Origin: Nocardia aobensis NBRC 100429
GTDB lineage: Bacteria; Actinomycetota; Actinomycetes; Mycobacteriales; Mycobacteriaceae
NCBI RefSeq assembly: GCF_000308375.1
Contig: NZ_BAFQ01000057.1
Span: 1 to 47,077, forward strand
Reading direction: 5' to 3'
DNA length: 47,077 bases
Part shown: positions 17,421 to 25,877 of the stretch, one piece after another
Numbering within the stretch: position 1 is the first letter of the stretch
How the letters are laid out: each line of letters starts with the position of its first letter
The notes under the pieces: model-generated
Told to the model about the DNA's origin: nothing
The model's input: the letters and a program-made list of their open reading frames with translations, nothing else
The model's database searches: none
Made by a program: the position numbers and the translations under genes

Positions 17421-19724
17421 TCAGGCGGTGGTGTGGCGGTGCGGTTCCAGCCGGATCACGACCGCCTTGGAAACCGGGGTGTTGGAGCGCTCGGCGACGT
17501 GGTCGAGCGGGACCAGCGGGTTGGTTTCGGGGTAGTAGGCCGCGGCATTGCCGCGCGGCGTCGCGTAGCCGACGATCCGGAAACCGGTGACCCGGCGCTC
17601 GACCCCGTCGCTGAATTCGGAGATCAGATCCACGAGATCGCCGTCGGTGTAACCGAATTCGGCGATGTCGTCCGGATGCACCAGGACCACGCGCCGTGCG
17701 TTGTGGATGCCCCGATAACGGTCGTCGAGGCCGTATATCGTCGTGTTGTACTGGTCGTGGCTGCGCAGCGTCTGCAACAACAGCCGCCCCTGCGGGATCC
17801 GCGGCCAGTGCAGGTCGTTGACCGCGAAGTTGGCCTTCCCGGAGGCGGTGCGGAATTCGCGGTTGTCGCGGGGCGGATGCGGCAGCTGGAAACCGTTGCG
17901 ACTGCGCACCTTCCGGTTGTAGTCGGCGCAGCCGGGCACCACCCGGGAGATGGCGTCGCGGATGTGGTCGTAGTCGCGGCGGAACCGCTCCCACGGCACG
18001 GGATGATCGGGGCCGAACAGCGCGAGTGCCAGCTCGCAGACGATCGCGACCTCACTGCGCAGATCGTCGCTCACCGGCTGCAGCCGTCCGGTGGACAGAT
18101 GCACCATCGACATCGAATCCTCCACCGAAACCTGCTGTTTCGTCCCGTTCTGCAGATCGAGGTCGGTGCGGCCGAGGGTCGGCAGAATCAGTGCGGTACG
18201 GCCGTGCACGACATGGCTGCGGTTGAGTTTGGTCGAAATCTGCACGGTCAGCTCACAGGCGCGCAGAGCGGCCTCGGTGACCTCGGTATCCGGGGTCGCC
18301 GAGACGAAGTTGCCACCCATGCCGACGAACACCTTCGCGCGCCCGTCGCGCATGGCGCGGATGGAATCGACCGTGTCCCATCCGTGTTCGCGCGGTGCGG
18401 TGATGCCGAATTCGGAATCCAACGCGTCGAGGAAACTCGCGGGCATCTTCTCCCAGATGCCCATGGTCCGGTCGCCCTGCACATTGGAATGTCCGCGCAC
18501 CGGGCACACCCCCGCGCCCGGTTTGCCGATCATGCCGCGCAGCAGCAGCAGATTCGTCGCCTCCTCGATGGTGGCGACGCCGTGGCGCTGCTGCGTCAGG
18601 CCCATGGCCCAGCAGATGATGGTGGACTTCGAGCGCGCCAGCAGCTCGGCGGTACGGTCGAGCTGTTCGCGGGTCAGGCCCGTCGCCTCGATGACCTCGT
18701 CGAGATCCACTGCGCGCATATGCTTTTCGTACTCGGCGAATCCGGCGGTGTGCGCGTCGACGAAGAGCCGGTCCACCACGGTGCCGGGGGCGCGATCCTC
18801 CGCGTCGAACAGCAGTTTCGCCAGGCCCTGGAACAGGGCCATATCGCCGCCGAGGCGAATCTGCAGGAAGTCGTCGGCGATGGTGACGCCGGTGGTGAAA
18901 CCCTTCACCGTCTGCGGATCCCGGAAGCCGATCAGTCCGGTCTCCGGCAGCGGATTCACCGCGATCACCGTGGCGCCGTGCGCTTTCGCGGTACTCAGCG
19001 CCGAGAGCATGCGCGGATGGTTGGTGCCGGGGTTCTGCCCGGCCACGATGATCAGATCGGCCGCGGCGAAATCGTCGATCGACACCGACCCCTTGCCGAT
19101 ACCGATCGACCGGGTGAGCGCCGCACCGGAGGATTCGTGGCACATATTCGAACAGTCGGGCAGATTGTTCGTGCCGAAGCTGCGCACCAGCAGCTGATAG
19201 AGAAAGGCCGTCTCGTTGGCGGTGCGCCCGGAGGTGTAGAACACGGCCTCGTCCGGAGAGGACAGGGCGCGCAGGGTGTCCGCGATCAGTCGGTAGGCCT
19301 GCTCCCAGGCGATGGGGGAGTAGTGGGTGTCGCCGGGCCGCAACACCATCGGATGGGTCAGACGTCCCTGCTGTCCGAGCCAGTACCCGGTCTTGCCGGC
19401 GAGGTCGTCCACCGCGTGGGTGGCGAAGAATTCCGGCGTGACCGTGCGTAGTGTCGCCTCCTCGGCGACGGCCTTGGCGCCGTTCTCGCAGAATTCGGCC
19501 GGGCGGCGGTGGCCGGTGGGTTCGGGCCACGCGCAGCCGGGGCAGTCGAAACCGTGGCGCTGATTGACCCGGGCGAGGGTGCGGGCCGTGCGCACGATGC
19601 CCATCTCCTCGACGGCCCGGTCGAGGGCGACCGCGACGGCCGTGACGCCGGCGGCCTGCTCCTTCGGCGGGGTCACCGCCAGCTGGGCTTCGTCGATATC
19701 GCGAGTCGGCGGTTTGCGGTGCAT
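17421..19724 (-). CDS. FdhF/YdeP-family molybdopterin oxidoreductase
   Basis: A 767-residue bis-MGD oxidoreductase of the YdeP type, related to formate dehydrogenase H. The N-terminal Cys cluster is GFDCPGCAWPEP (Cys61, Cys64) and FCENGAKA (Cys79). The likely Mo ligand lies in CSNMCHESSGAAL (Cys195). Motifs for cofactor binding follow as GQNPGTNHPRM, CPVRGHSNVQGDRTMG, and the C-terminal MopB domain with LLQTLRSHDQYNTTIYG. There is no signal peptide, so it is cytoplasmic. YdeP was linked to acid resistance in E. coli; the substrate here is unknown. The ATG at 19724 precedes a charged N-terminus. FdhD follows directly. Confidence 0.93.
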   Translation of the reverse strand: MHRKPPTRDIDEAQLAVTPPKEQAAGVTAVAVALDRAVEEMGIVRTARTLARVNQRHGFDCPGCAWPEPTGHRRPAEFCENGAKAVAEEATLRTVTPEFFATHAVDDLAGKTGYWLGQQGRLTHPMVLRPGDTHYSPIAWEQAYRLIADTLRALSSPDEAVFYTSGRTANETAFLYQLLVRSFGTNNLPDCSNMCHESSGAALTRSIGIGKGSVSIDDFAAADLIIVAGQNPGTNHPRMLSALSTAKAHGATVIAVNPLPETGLIGFRDPQTVKGFTTGVTIADDFLQIRLGGDMALFQGLAKLLFDAEDRAPGTVVDRLFVDAHTAGFAEYEKHMRAVDLDEVIEATGLTREQLDRTAELLARSKSTIICWAMGLTQQRHGVATIEEATNLLLLRGMIGKPGAGVCPVRGHSNVQGDRTMGIWEKMPASFLDALDSEFGITAPREHGWDTVDSIRAMRDGRAKVFVGMGGNFVSATPDTEVTEAALRACELTVQISTKLNRSHVVHGRTALILPTLGRTDLDLQNGTKQQVSVEDSMSMVHLSTGRLQPVSDDLRSEVAIVCELALALFGPDHPVPWERFRRDYDHIRDAISRVVPGCADYNRKVRSRNGFQLPHPPRDNREFRTASGKANFAVNDLHWPRIPQGRLLLQTLRSHDQYNTTIYGLDDRYRGIHNARRVVLVHPDDIAEFGYTDGDLVDLISEFSDGVERRVTGFRIVGYATPRGNAAAYYPETNPLVPLDHVAERSNTPVSKAVVIRLEPHRHTTA

Positions 19725-19916
19725 AGCCCCATCGTCCTCCTGTGCGCGCGGGCGCCGTCTCCGGCCCGCCGATCGCGCGACATCGAGACCTCGAACGGGG
19801 CCGCGCGGCCGAGCCTACGGGGTATCGTGCCGACAGACCGTGCGGCGCCGTCGGGGATTTCGCGCACGACAGACGGTCTCGGTTCGCGCTGCGGCGCCTA
19901 CGACGAGGACGGCATC

Positions 19917-20366
19917 ATGCACGAGACGACGATCGGTGGGCCGCCCCGGCAGCGGGTGCGCCGTCGGGCCGGCACGGTAGTGGCGGGCGGCATCCTCGGG
20001 GCCGCGGCGGTGTTCGCGCTCGCGATCCCGCAGACGGCGAATGCCTCGGTGACCAGACTCGGCGCTACCCCCGACATGAACTTCGGTATCGCCACCAATT
20101 ACGGCAGCGGATGCAGCTACACCCTGCAGGCGAACGTCACCGATCCGGTCGCGCCGGTCACCTTCTACGACAATGGCGCTCCGATCGACGTGGCGCCGCC
20201 CGGCGGTGCGTATGCGCTCATCACCTGGGTTCCGGCGGTCCCGGGGCGGCACACGCTCAGTGCGGTGCAAGCCGGCCAGCCCGCGCAGATGCCCGCGGCG
20301 ACGCTCGATCTTCCGGTCGGCACCGGTATCCACCTCGGGTATGCCTGCCTGGTCGCCGGCGGTTAG
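19917..20366 (+). CDS. Secreted protein with an Ig-like domain, unknown function
   Basis: A 149-residue protein with a basic N-terminus (RQRVRRRAG), a hydrophobic segment and a probable cleavage after TANASV, so exported. The mature part of about 105 residues reads like a bacterial Ig-like domain: NFGIATNYGSGCSYTLQANV, then VTFYDNGAPI and VPAVPGRHTLSAVQ, a typical beta-sandwich repeat pattern. Two Cys (in GSGCSYT and YACLVAGG) could form a disulfide. The ATG at 19917 has GAGGA 8 bp upstream; the frame is open further upstream but only the signal peptide start makes sense. It is convergent with the broken marR gene, 3 bp away. Confidence 0.78.
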   Translation: MHETTIGGPPRQRVRRRAGTVVAGGILGAAAVFALAIPQTANASVTRLGATPDMNFGIATNYGSGCSYTLQANVTDPVAPVTFYDNGAPIDVAPPGGAYALITWVPAVPGRHTLSAVQAGQPAQMPAATLDLPVGTGIHLGYACLVAGG

Positions 20367-20369
20367 AGC

Positions 20370-20754
20370 TCACCCCGGCGAGTGAACATCTCCCTCGCCC
20401 GGTAGTCCGGCGTCGGCGGCGAGGACGGCCAATGCCGGCTGCAGGGCGGTGCGCTGCGCAGCCGTCAAGGAGCCGGTGAATTCGCGGTCGAGCCGACGCG
20501 CCCGCTTCTCGGTCGCGGCGAGTAGCTCGCGCCCGTGGTCGGTGAGGGTGAGGATCTGGCGCCGGCGGTCGTCCGGATCCCGGTCGCGACGGACCGCTCC
20601 CAGGCGTTCGAGATGATCGGCCACTGCCACCACCAGGCTGGGCGCGACGCCCAAACTCCTCGATCGCCGCGGCGAAACGATCGGTCACGATCGCGCCCAG
20701 GGTGCCGAGGCGGAAGGCGATCGTCGCGGGAACGGCGGTCTTGACGTGCGTCAC
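20370..20754 (-). pseudogene. MarR-family regulator broken by an internal deletion
   Basis: Reading leftwards, a GTG at 20754 starts VTHVKTAVPATIAFRLGTLG and continues to FAAAIEEFG. After that the frame turns to Gly/Pro/Arg nonsense, while the next frame continues as GVAPSLVVAVADHLERLG and DPDDRRRQILTLTDHG down to a stop at 20370. A normal MarR has about 20-25 residues (helices leading into the recognition helix) between these two parts. So a deletion with a frame change near 20650 has removed them. It cannot make a normal DNA-binding domain unless the C-terminal fragment (ATG at 20654) is made alone. Confidence 0.78.
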
Positions 20755-20798
20755 GCCGGTGGTGGCCGGGAGGAACGAGGCGGCCGCGCTACCGGTGC

Positions 20799-20933
20799 TG
20801 GGTGGTCGCGGGACTGGCTCAGATCGGCGATGCGATGGTCGGTGTGCGCCAACGGAATACGCCGATGGCGATCACCTGCGTCGGGTTGGCGGCGGTGCAC
20901 CTGGGCACGGCGGCATGGCTGTTCGCGCGGTGA
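20799..20933 (+). pseudogene. 3' remnant of a small membrane-protein gene
   Basis: In one frame this stretch reads WVVAGLAQIGDAMVGVRQRN and ends AAVHLGTAAWLFAR before a TGA at 20931. It looks like the last two helices of a small integral membrane protein (DUF4267-like, uncertain). No start codon or N-terminal part exists upstream, since the region runs into the divergent broken marR gene. The pair looks like an old marR/target module that has decayed. Confidence 0.45.
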
Positions 20934-20955
20934 GCCGGCCATGCCGCCGTCGAGC

Positions 20956-22428
20956 TCAGCCGACCCTGCTCGGGAGCTCGGACCGCTCGAACGATCCTGT
21001 GCCACTTCCCGTTTCGGCCGCGTCGAGTTCGATGCCGTCGGTTCCGGCGCCTTCCGGTCGTAAGCCGAACAGTGCCGCCAGCACGGTCGCCGCACACGCC
21101 GCGGCGCCGACCCAGAACGCGATGGTGAACTGACTCTCCTGCGGCAGCGGCAGATGAGGTAGTAGTTTCGCGGTCAGCAGAGTGGTGATGATGGCGCTGG
21201 CCAGCGAGCTGCCGACGGTGCGGGAGATCGAATTGATGCCGTTGGCGATTCCGCTCTGGTGATGGGGGACGCTCGCCGCGATCAGCGCCGGCATCGCCGC
21301 GTAGGCGAAGCTGATCGCGACGCCGATCACCACGCTCGCCGCGATCACCGAGCCGGTCGCATCGTGTGCCACTGCCAGCCAGGCGAATCCGGCCGCGCCG
21401 ATCGCTCCCGACAGGGCCAGCACGCGACGCCCGCCCAGCCGGCCGACCAGAATTCCGCCCGCGGGCGCGGCCAGCATCGACGACAGCGTCGCGGGCAGCA
21501 GGTACTCGACCGAGGCGCGCAGAATCGAGGCGCCGAATCCGTAACCGGCTACCCGCGAGGGCATCTGGGCCAGATACGACACGCCCATGAACTGCATGAA
21601 CATCGCGAATCCGATGAACATGCCGGACAGATTGGTGAACAGCACCGGCCGGTGGGTGAACATCCGCAGATCGACCAGCGGAGTGCGCACCCGCCGCTCG
21701 GTCACCACCCAGGCCACCGCCAACGCGACCGCGCCGGCGAAGCAGGCGATCGTGGTCGCGGAGGTCCAACCCCATTCGTGCCCTTGGGAAATGGGCAGTA
21801 GCAGCAGGACCAGGAAGCCGCCGAGGGTGAGCGCGCCGGGGAGATCGACGCTGCCCGGATGCCGTTTACCCGTGGCCGGCACCGCCACCGCGGCCGCGGC
21901 CAGCGCCACCACCGACAGCACCGCGGTGAACCAGAACACGATGTGATAGTCCGGGTCGGCTCCCTTGGTCAGCAGACCGGTCGACACCAGGCCGAGGCCG
22001 CCGCCGAAGCCGAGCGTGCCGCTGACGATCGCCATCGCATGATGCAGCCGGCGCGCCGGAATCTCCTCGCGCAGCACGGCCAGGGCGAGCGGGAAGATCG
22101 CGGTCGCCACACCCTGCAGCACCCGGCCGACCAGCAGCACGCCCAGTGAATTCGCCAGCGCCGAGACGACGGAACCGGCCGTGGCCACCGCGAGCACGCC
22201 CAGCAGCGTCGGCTTCTTGCCGTAGAGGTCGCCGATGCGGCCCAGCAGCGGTGTGAACACCGCGGCCGACAGCAGCGTCGCAGTGGTCACCCAGCTCACC
22301 GATGTGGTCGAGACCTGCAGCTTCGTCGCGATCAGGCCCAGAATCGGCACGGCCTGGGTCTGCATGACCGTGACGATCATCGCCGCGAAGGCCAAAACGC
22401 CGGTCAGCAGCGAACCTCTGCGCTCCAC
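20956..22428 (-). CDS. MFS drug-exporter-like transporter (DHA2 type, about 14 helices)
   Basis: A 490-residue proton-coupled exporter. The N-terminal half shows the MFS motif A region GRIGDLYGKKPTLLG, motif B GRVLQGVATAIFP and motif C-like GTLGFGGGLGL. The number of hydrophobic segments fits the 14-helix DHA2 group used for drugs and antiseptics. The C-terminal tail is acidic and polar. Of the two in-frame GTG starts (22434 and 22428), the second is preferred because GGAGG lies 5 bp before it. The gene is divergent from a MarR regulator with direct repeats between them, so drug-induced expression is likely. Substrate not predictable. Confidence 0.93.
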   Translation of the reverse strand: MERRGSLLTGVLAFAAMIVTVMQTQAVPILGLIATKLQVSTTSVSWVTTATLLSAAVFTPLLGRIGDLYGKKPTLLGVLAVATAGSVVSALANSLGVLLVGRVLQGVATAIFPLALAVLREEIPARRLHHAMAIVSGTLGFGGGLGLVSTGLLTKGADPDYHIVFWFTAVLSVVALAAAAVAVPATGKRHPGSVDLPGALTLGGFLVLLLLPISQGHEWGWTSATTIACFAGAVALAVAWVVTERRVRTPLVDLRMFTHRPVLFTNLSGMFIGFAMFMQFMGVSYLAQMPSRVAGYGFGASILRASVEYLLPATLSSMLAAPAGGILVGRLGGRRVLALSGAIGAAGFAWLAVAHDATGSVIAASVVIGVAISFAYAAMPALIAASVPHHQSGIANGINSISRTVGSSLASAIITTLLTAKLLPHLPLPQESQFTIAFWVGAAACAATVLAALFGLRPEGAGTDGIELDAAETGSGTGSFERSELPSRVG

Positions 22429-22442
22429 ATCCACCTCCAGAA

Positions 22443-22475
22443 GTTTGAAGACCTATATGTTTGAAGACCTCAAGT
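22443..22475. promoter_or_regulatory. Probable MarR operator with two 12-bp direct repeats
   Basis: GTTTGAAGACCT occurs at 22443-22454 and 22459-22470, a 16-bp period. The second copy continues into CAAG, making an imperfect palindrome TTGAAGACCTCAA. It lies between the MFS gene and the divergent marR, just upstream of both, in an AT-rich island. Confidence 0.6.
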
Positions 22476-22514
22476 ATTTAAGGAGTCGACGATAGCCGTT
22501 GTCAATCGTTTCGG

Positions 22515-22520
22515 TAGCAT
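22515..22520 (+). promoter_or_regulatory. -10 box TAGCAT, predicted leaderless start
   Basis: TAGCAT lies exactly 7 bp before the ATG at 22528. A GGAG 2 bp before the ATG is too close to serve as a normal ribosome site. Confidence 0.45.
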
Positions 22521-22527
22521 CGGAGCT

Positions 22528-22965
22528 ATGTCACCGGACACAGCGCAGAGCCCGCTGGCATTGCTGATCGCGCGATTCGTCTCGGCCTACCTGCAGGATT
22601 TCCTGACCGCGGCCGAGGGACACGGGCTCACGCTGACCCAGGCGAAGCTGCTGCTGGCGCTCAACGAACCGCCCGCCGAACTGCCCATGCGGGTGCTGGC
22701 CGACCGGATGGCGTGTGATCCGTCGAATCTCACCGGTGTCGCCGACCGGATGGAAACGCGAGGGCTGGTCCGACGCACGGTGAATCCGGCGGACCGGCGC
22801 GTCAAATATCTCGTGTCCACCGATGCCGGCCGTGAGCTGGCCGCACAGATCCGCGGCTCGCAGGTGCGCGCGTACAAGGCGCTGGCCGAATTGGCGCCGG
22901 AGGACGAAGAGGTGCTGCGGGAACTACTGGAACGCCTGGTCCCGAAACTGGAGAACGCGGACTAG
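22528..22965 (+). CDS. MarR-family regulator, probable repressor of the MFS exporter
   Basis: A 145-residue winged-helix regulator. The DNA-binding region is MRVLADRMACDPSNLTGVAD, and the wing NPADRRVKYLVSTDAGREL has the typical DRR signature. The N- and C-terminal helices for dimerisation flank it. It is divergent from the MFS gene and the intergenic direct repeats sit next to its own promoter, so autorepression with control of the exporter is the simple model. The ATG at 22528 fits the leaderless -10. Confidence 0.92.
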   Translation: MSPDTAQSPLALLIARFVSAYLQDFLTAAEGHGLTLTQAKLLLALNEPPAELPMRVLADRMACDPSNLTGVADRMETRGLVRRTVNPADRRVKYLVSTDAGRELAAQIRGSQVRAYKALAELAPEDEEVLRELLERLVPKLENAD

Positions 22966-22985
22966 CGCCGCCGCGGCGCTGCCTC

Positions 22986-23483
22986 TCAGGAGGCGAATCG
23001 TCCGCTGCGCACAGCGCTGTCGCGGTGCTGCGGTGGGAAGCCCGGGCCCAGTCGCGCCGAGACGTCGCCGTGCCGCAGGGGTTCTCCGCACTGGGCGCAC
23101 ACCACTTCGGCGTGGGTGTCGTGACCGCAGGTGTCGTGGTGGACGACCACCGGCGGTCCGGCCTCCGGGGCTAGCCAGCGGTCACCCCAGCGCATCATGG
23201 CCGTGAGCACCGGGAAGAAATCGCGTCCCTTGTCGGTCAGCCGGTACTCGTAGCGGACCGGGCGATCCTGGTAGGGAACCTTCTCCAGCATCTGCTCCTC
23301 CACCAGCCGGGTCAGGCGTTGGGTGAGGACGTTGCGGCTCAGGCCCAGCGTGCGTTCGAAATCGTCGAAACGCGTTGTGCCGTAAAAGGCTTCGCGCAGC
23401 ACCAGCGGCGTCCACCAGTCGCCGATCAGATCGACCGTGCGGGCGACCGAACAGGGCCAGGTGGCGAAGGTGGTGCGCTTCAT
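22986..23483 (-). CDS. HxlR-family transcriptional regulator
   Basis: A 165-residue winged-helix protein of the HxlR type. The family segment is CSVARTVDLIGDWWTPLVLR, followed by the recognition helix LGLSRNVLTQRLTRLVEEQ and the wing YQDRPVRYEYRLTDKGRDF. Unlike minimal HxlR proteins it has a C-terminal extension with CGHDTHAEVVCAQCGEPL (three Cys and several His), a probable zinc ribbon. The ATG at 23483 overlaps the stop of the upstream oxidoreductase (ATGA), so the two are translationally coupled and the regulator probably senses something tied to that enzyme. Confidence 0.92.
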   Translation of the reverse strand: MKRTTFATWPCSVARTVDLIGDWWTPLVLREAFYGTTRFDDFERTLGLSRNVLTQRLTRLVEEQMLEKVPYQDRPVRYEYRLTDKGRDFFPVLTAMMRWGDRWLAPEAGPPVVVHHDTCGHDTHAEVVCAQCGEPLRHGDVSARLGPGFPPQHRDSAVRSGRFAS

Positions 23484-25723
23484 GTCCCCACCGTATCGAT
23501 CCGGGCCGGGACGTACTTGTGCCACGGGGTGCCGACCCATTCGTCGCGTTCGTCGAAGGCGGTCAGCTCGTTGGGCGCCGCCCCGCTGGTGAGGACCTCG
23601 TCCGCCTCGACGACGGACAGGCCCAGGCCGTTGGGCAGCGACAGATGTCCGCTGCGCATGCGATCGGTCGGTTCGACGGTCACCTGCGCACTGCCGTTGC
23701 GAGTCGTGAGCCGCACCTGGTCGCCGGAGGTCAGGCCCAATCGGAGAGCATCGGTGGTGCTGATGCGCAGGGCGCCGCCGGGATCGCGTTTGCGCCAGGC
23801 CGGATCGCGCATGATGGTGTTGGCGGTGAAGGCGCGCCGTTCCCCGGCGGCCAGGACGAACGGCCAGTCGCGGTCCTCGGCCGGTGCGGGGAGTGTGGCC
23901 AGCGCCGACAGCAGTTCCGGGACGGCGAGGCGGACGATGCCGCCGCGCAGCCGGTTCCAGGTCTCGCCGACCTCGTCGTCGGTGATCACCACGCCGTGCT
24001 CGCCGGTGAGGATCGCCTCGAACAGCCGCTCTCCCGCGGCGAGACCAGTGCCGTAGCCGGCTCGCTCGACGCCGGACGGGTTCTTCCGGGCGCAGGTGTA
24101 CGCGGCGCCCCACAGCACCGCGGCGGCAGCGGCGCCGTCGGGCAGCGTCGGGCCGAGGGTGCGGTAGAGCAGGATCGGAGCCAGCTTCGCTTTCGCCGGA
24201 TCGGCGAGGACGGCGAGAAATGCCATGGCGAAGGCCTCGCGGCCCTGATCGAGGGCCGTGCGCAGCGGCCGGTAATCGTCCTCGGTCAGGACGCCGGCCG
24301 CCTCGACCAGCCGGGCGTGGATCTCGGGTTCGGCGAGTACACCCGCCGGAGCGGGGAGCACCGGATGCCGCAGATGGAAGACGTTGCGGGGGAATTCGAA
24401 GTTGAAGAAGGTCGCCTCGTACTTCTCGAACTGGGTCGGCGCGGGCAGCACGTAGTCGGCCGCGCGGGCGGTTTCGGTCATCGCCACGTCGATGACGACC
24501 ACCAGCTCCAGCGCCGCCAGCGCGGCGCGCATCCGGGCCGAATCCGCCAGTGAATGAACAGGATTGGCGCTCTCGATGAGCATCGCCCGATACCGGGCGG
24601 GATGGTCGGTCAGGATCTCCTCGGTGATCACATTGCACGGCACCAGCCCGCTGATGATGCGCGCGCCCACGACCGGGCTGCGCGGACCGGAGTCGGCGGG
24701 ATGGCCACGATCGTGCCCGATCGCCGCCATTCCGGAGAAGGCGTACTGCGTACCGGATTTGCCGAGGTTTCCGGTGAGCAGCCAGAGCAGTTTCTCGACG
24801 TAGCTGACCAGGGTCGAGTGGCGGTTCATCTGCACGCCGAGGTCCTCGAGCGCGGCCACCGATTCCGCCGCGGCCAGGCGGTGGGTCGCCGCGGTGACCA
24901 GGTCGATCTCGACATCGGCCAGGGCGCAGTACTCGTCGATCGGCACCGTGCGCAGCACCGCCGCCACCTCGTCGAAACCTTCGGTGTGCGCGGCGAGCCA
25001 GTCGTGGTCGACCAGGTCGTCGCGAACCAGGATCGCCGCCATCGCCGCCAGCAGATAGATATCGGTCCCGGGCCGCAGTTGCAGATGGAAGTCCGCCAGT
25101 TCGGCGGTTTCGGTGCGGACCGGATCGAGCACGATGATCGAGCGCCGGGGATCGCGCGCGATCTCCTTCAACACCGAACGGGCGCGCGGGAAGCCGTGGG
25201 ATTGATACGGGTTCTTGCCGATGAACAACGCCACCTCGGCATGTTCGACGTCCGAGCGGACCGGATGGCCGGTCATCCGCGCGCCGACCCAGAAATCGCC
25301 GGTCTTCTCCTGGGCCAGCGCGCTGGATCGATAACGCATGCCGTAGGCGGCCATGGTGGCCGGCGCGTAGGCGCCGCCGAGATGATTGCCCTGGCCGCCG
25401 CCCCCGTAGTAGAAGATCGACTCGCCGCCGTATTCGGCGCCGATCTCGCGCATGCGCGCGGAGATCTCCGAAATGGCGGTATCCCAATCGATTTCGGTGA
25501 ACGAGCCGTCGGGGTTGCGGCGCAGCGGCGCGGTGAGGCGACCGGTGCGCCCGTTCTGGTACCGATCCAGCTGCAGGGCCTTGTTGCAGGTGTAGCCCGC
25601 CGAGGAGGGATGCAGCTTGTCGCCGCGAATCTTGTCGAAGCTGCGGCCGTCGGCGCCCAGCAGCACCTGGATGCCGCAGTTGCACTCGCACAGGATGCAT
25701 GCCGTCGGATGCCATTCGGTCAT
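23480..25723 (-). CDS. Molybdopterin oxidoreductase with N-terminal [4Fe-4S] site
   Basis: A 747-residue bis-MGD oxidoreductase. The cluster motif is Cys9-x2-Cys12-x3-Cys16-x29-Cys46, followed by Lys48, the usual electron-relay position. Cofactor motifs include FIGKNPYQSHGFPRAR, LDPVRTETAELADFHLQLRP, IESANPVHSL and a C-terminal MopB domain with NTIMRDPAWRK and LPNGLG. Where related enzymes carry a Cys, Sec or Ser Mo ligand, I read SSALAQEKTGDFWVGARM (about 133-150) with no Cys. There is no Tat signal, so it is cytoplasmic. The partner HxlR gene overlaps by 4 bp. The physiological substrate is unknown; nitrate-reductase or formate-dehydrogenase names would be guesses. Confidence 0.9.
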   Translation of the reverse strand: MTEWHPTACILCECNCGIQVLLGADGRSFDKIRGDKLHPSSAGYTCNKALQLDRYQNGRTGRLTAPLRRNPDGSFTEIDWDTAISEISARMREIGAEYGGESIFYYGGGGQGNHLGGAYAPATMAAYGMRYRSSALAQEKTGDFWVGARMTGHPVRSDVEHAEVALFIGKNPYQSHGFPRARSVLKEIARDPRRSIIVLDPVRTETAELADFHLQLRPGTDIYLLAAMAAILVRDDLVDHDWLAAHTEGFDEVAAVLRTVPIDEYCALADVEIDLVTAATHRLAAAESVAALEDLGVQMNRHSTLVSYVEKLLWLLTGNLGKSGTQYAFSGMAAIGHDRGHPADSGPRSPVVGARIISGLVPCNVITEEILTDHPARYRAMLIESANPVHSLADSARMRAALAALELVVVIDVAMTETARAADYVLPAPTQFEKYEATFFNFEFPRNVFHLRHPVLPAPAGVLAEPEIHARLVEAAGVLTEDDYRPLRTALDQGREAFAMAFLAVLADPAKAKLAPILLYRTLGPTLPDGAAAAAVLWGAAYTCARKNPSGVERAGYGTGLAAGERLFEAILTGEHGVVITDDEVGETWNRLRGGIVRLAVPELLSALATLPAPAEDRDWPFVLAAGERRAFTANTIMRDPAWRKRDPGGALRISTTDALRLGLTSGDQVRLTTRNGSAQVTVEPTDRMRSGHLSLPNGLGLSVVEADEVLTSGAAPNELTAFDERDEWVGTPWHKYVPARIDTVGT

Positions 25724-25877
25724 AGAGGCAGCGTAGAAGAGTTAGTTCACAAGCGCTACCCACAAATCGGGCCGATGGTCGCCGCGCCGTGCCAGGCTTG
25801 GACAGGGGCCGATGAGTTTGTCCGTTCGGCGCCGTCGTACCGGTGAGAGAACGCAATCCCCATCCAGAGGAGCGAGC

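Noticed and set aside
17211..19451. 746-codon frame on the plus strand
   Set aside because: Antisense to the YdeP-type enzyme and fdhD.
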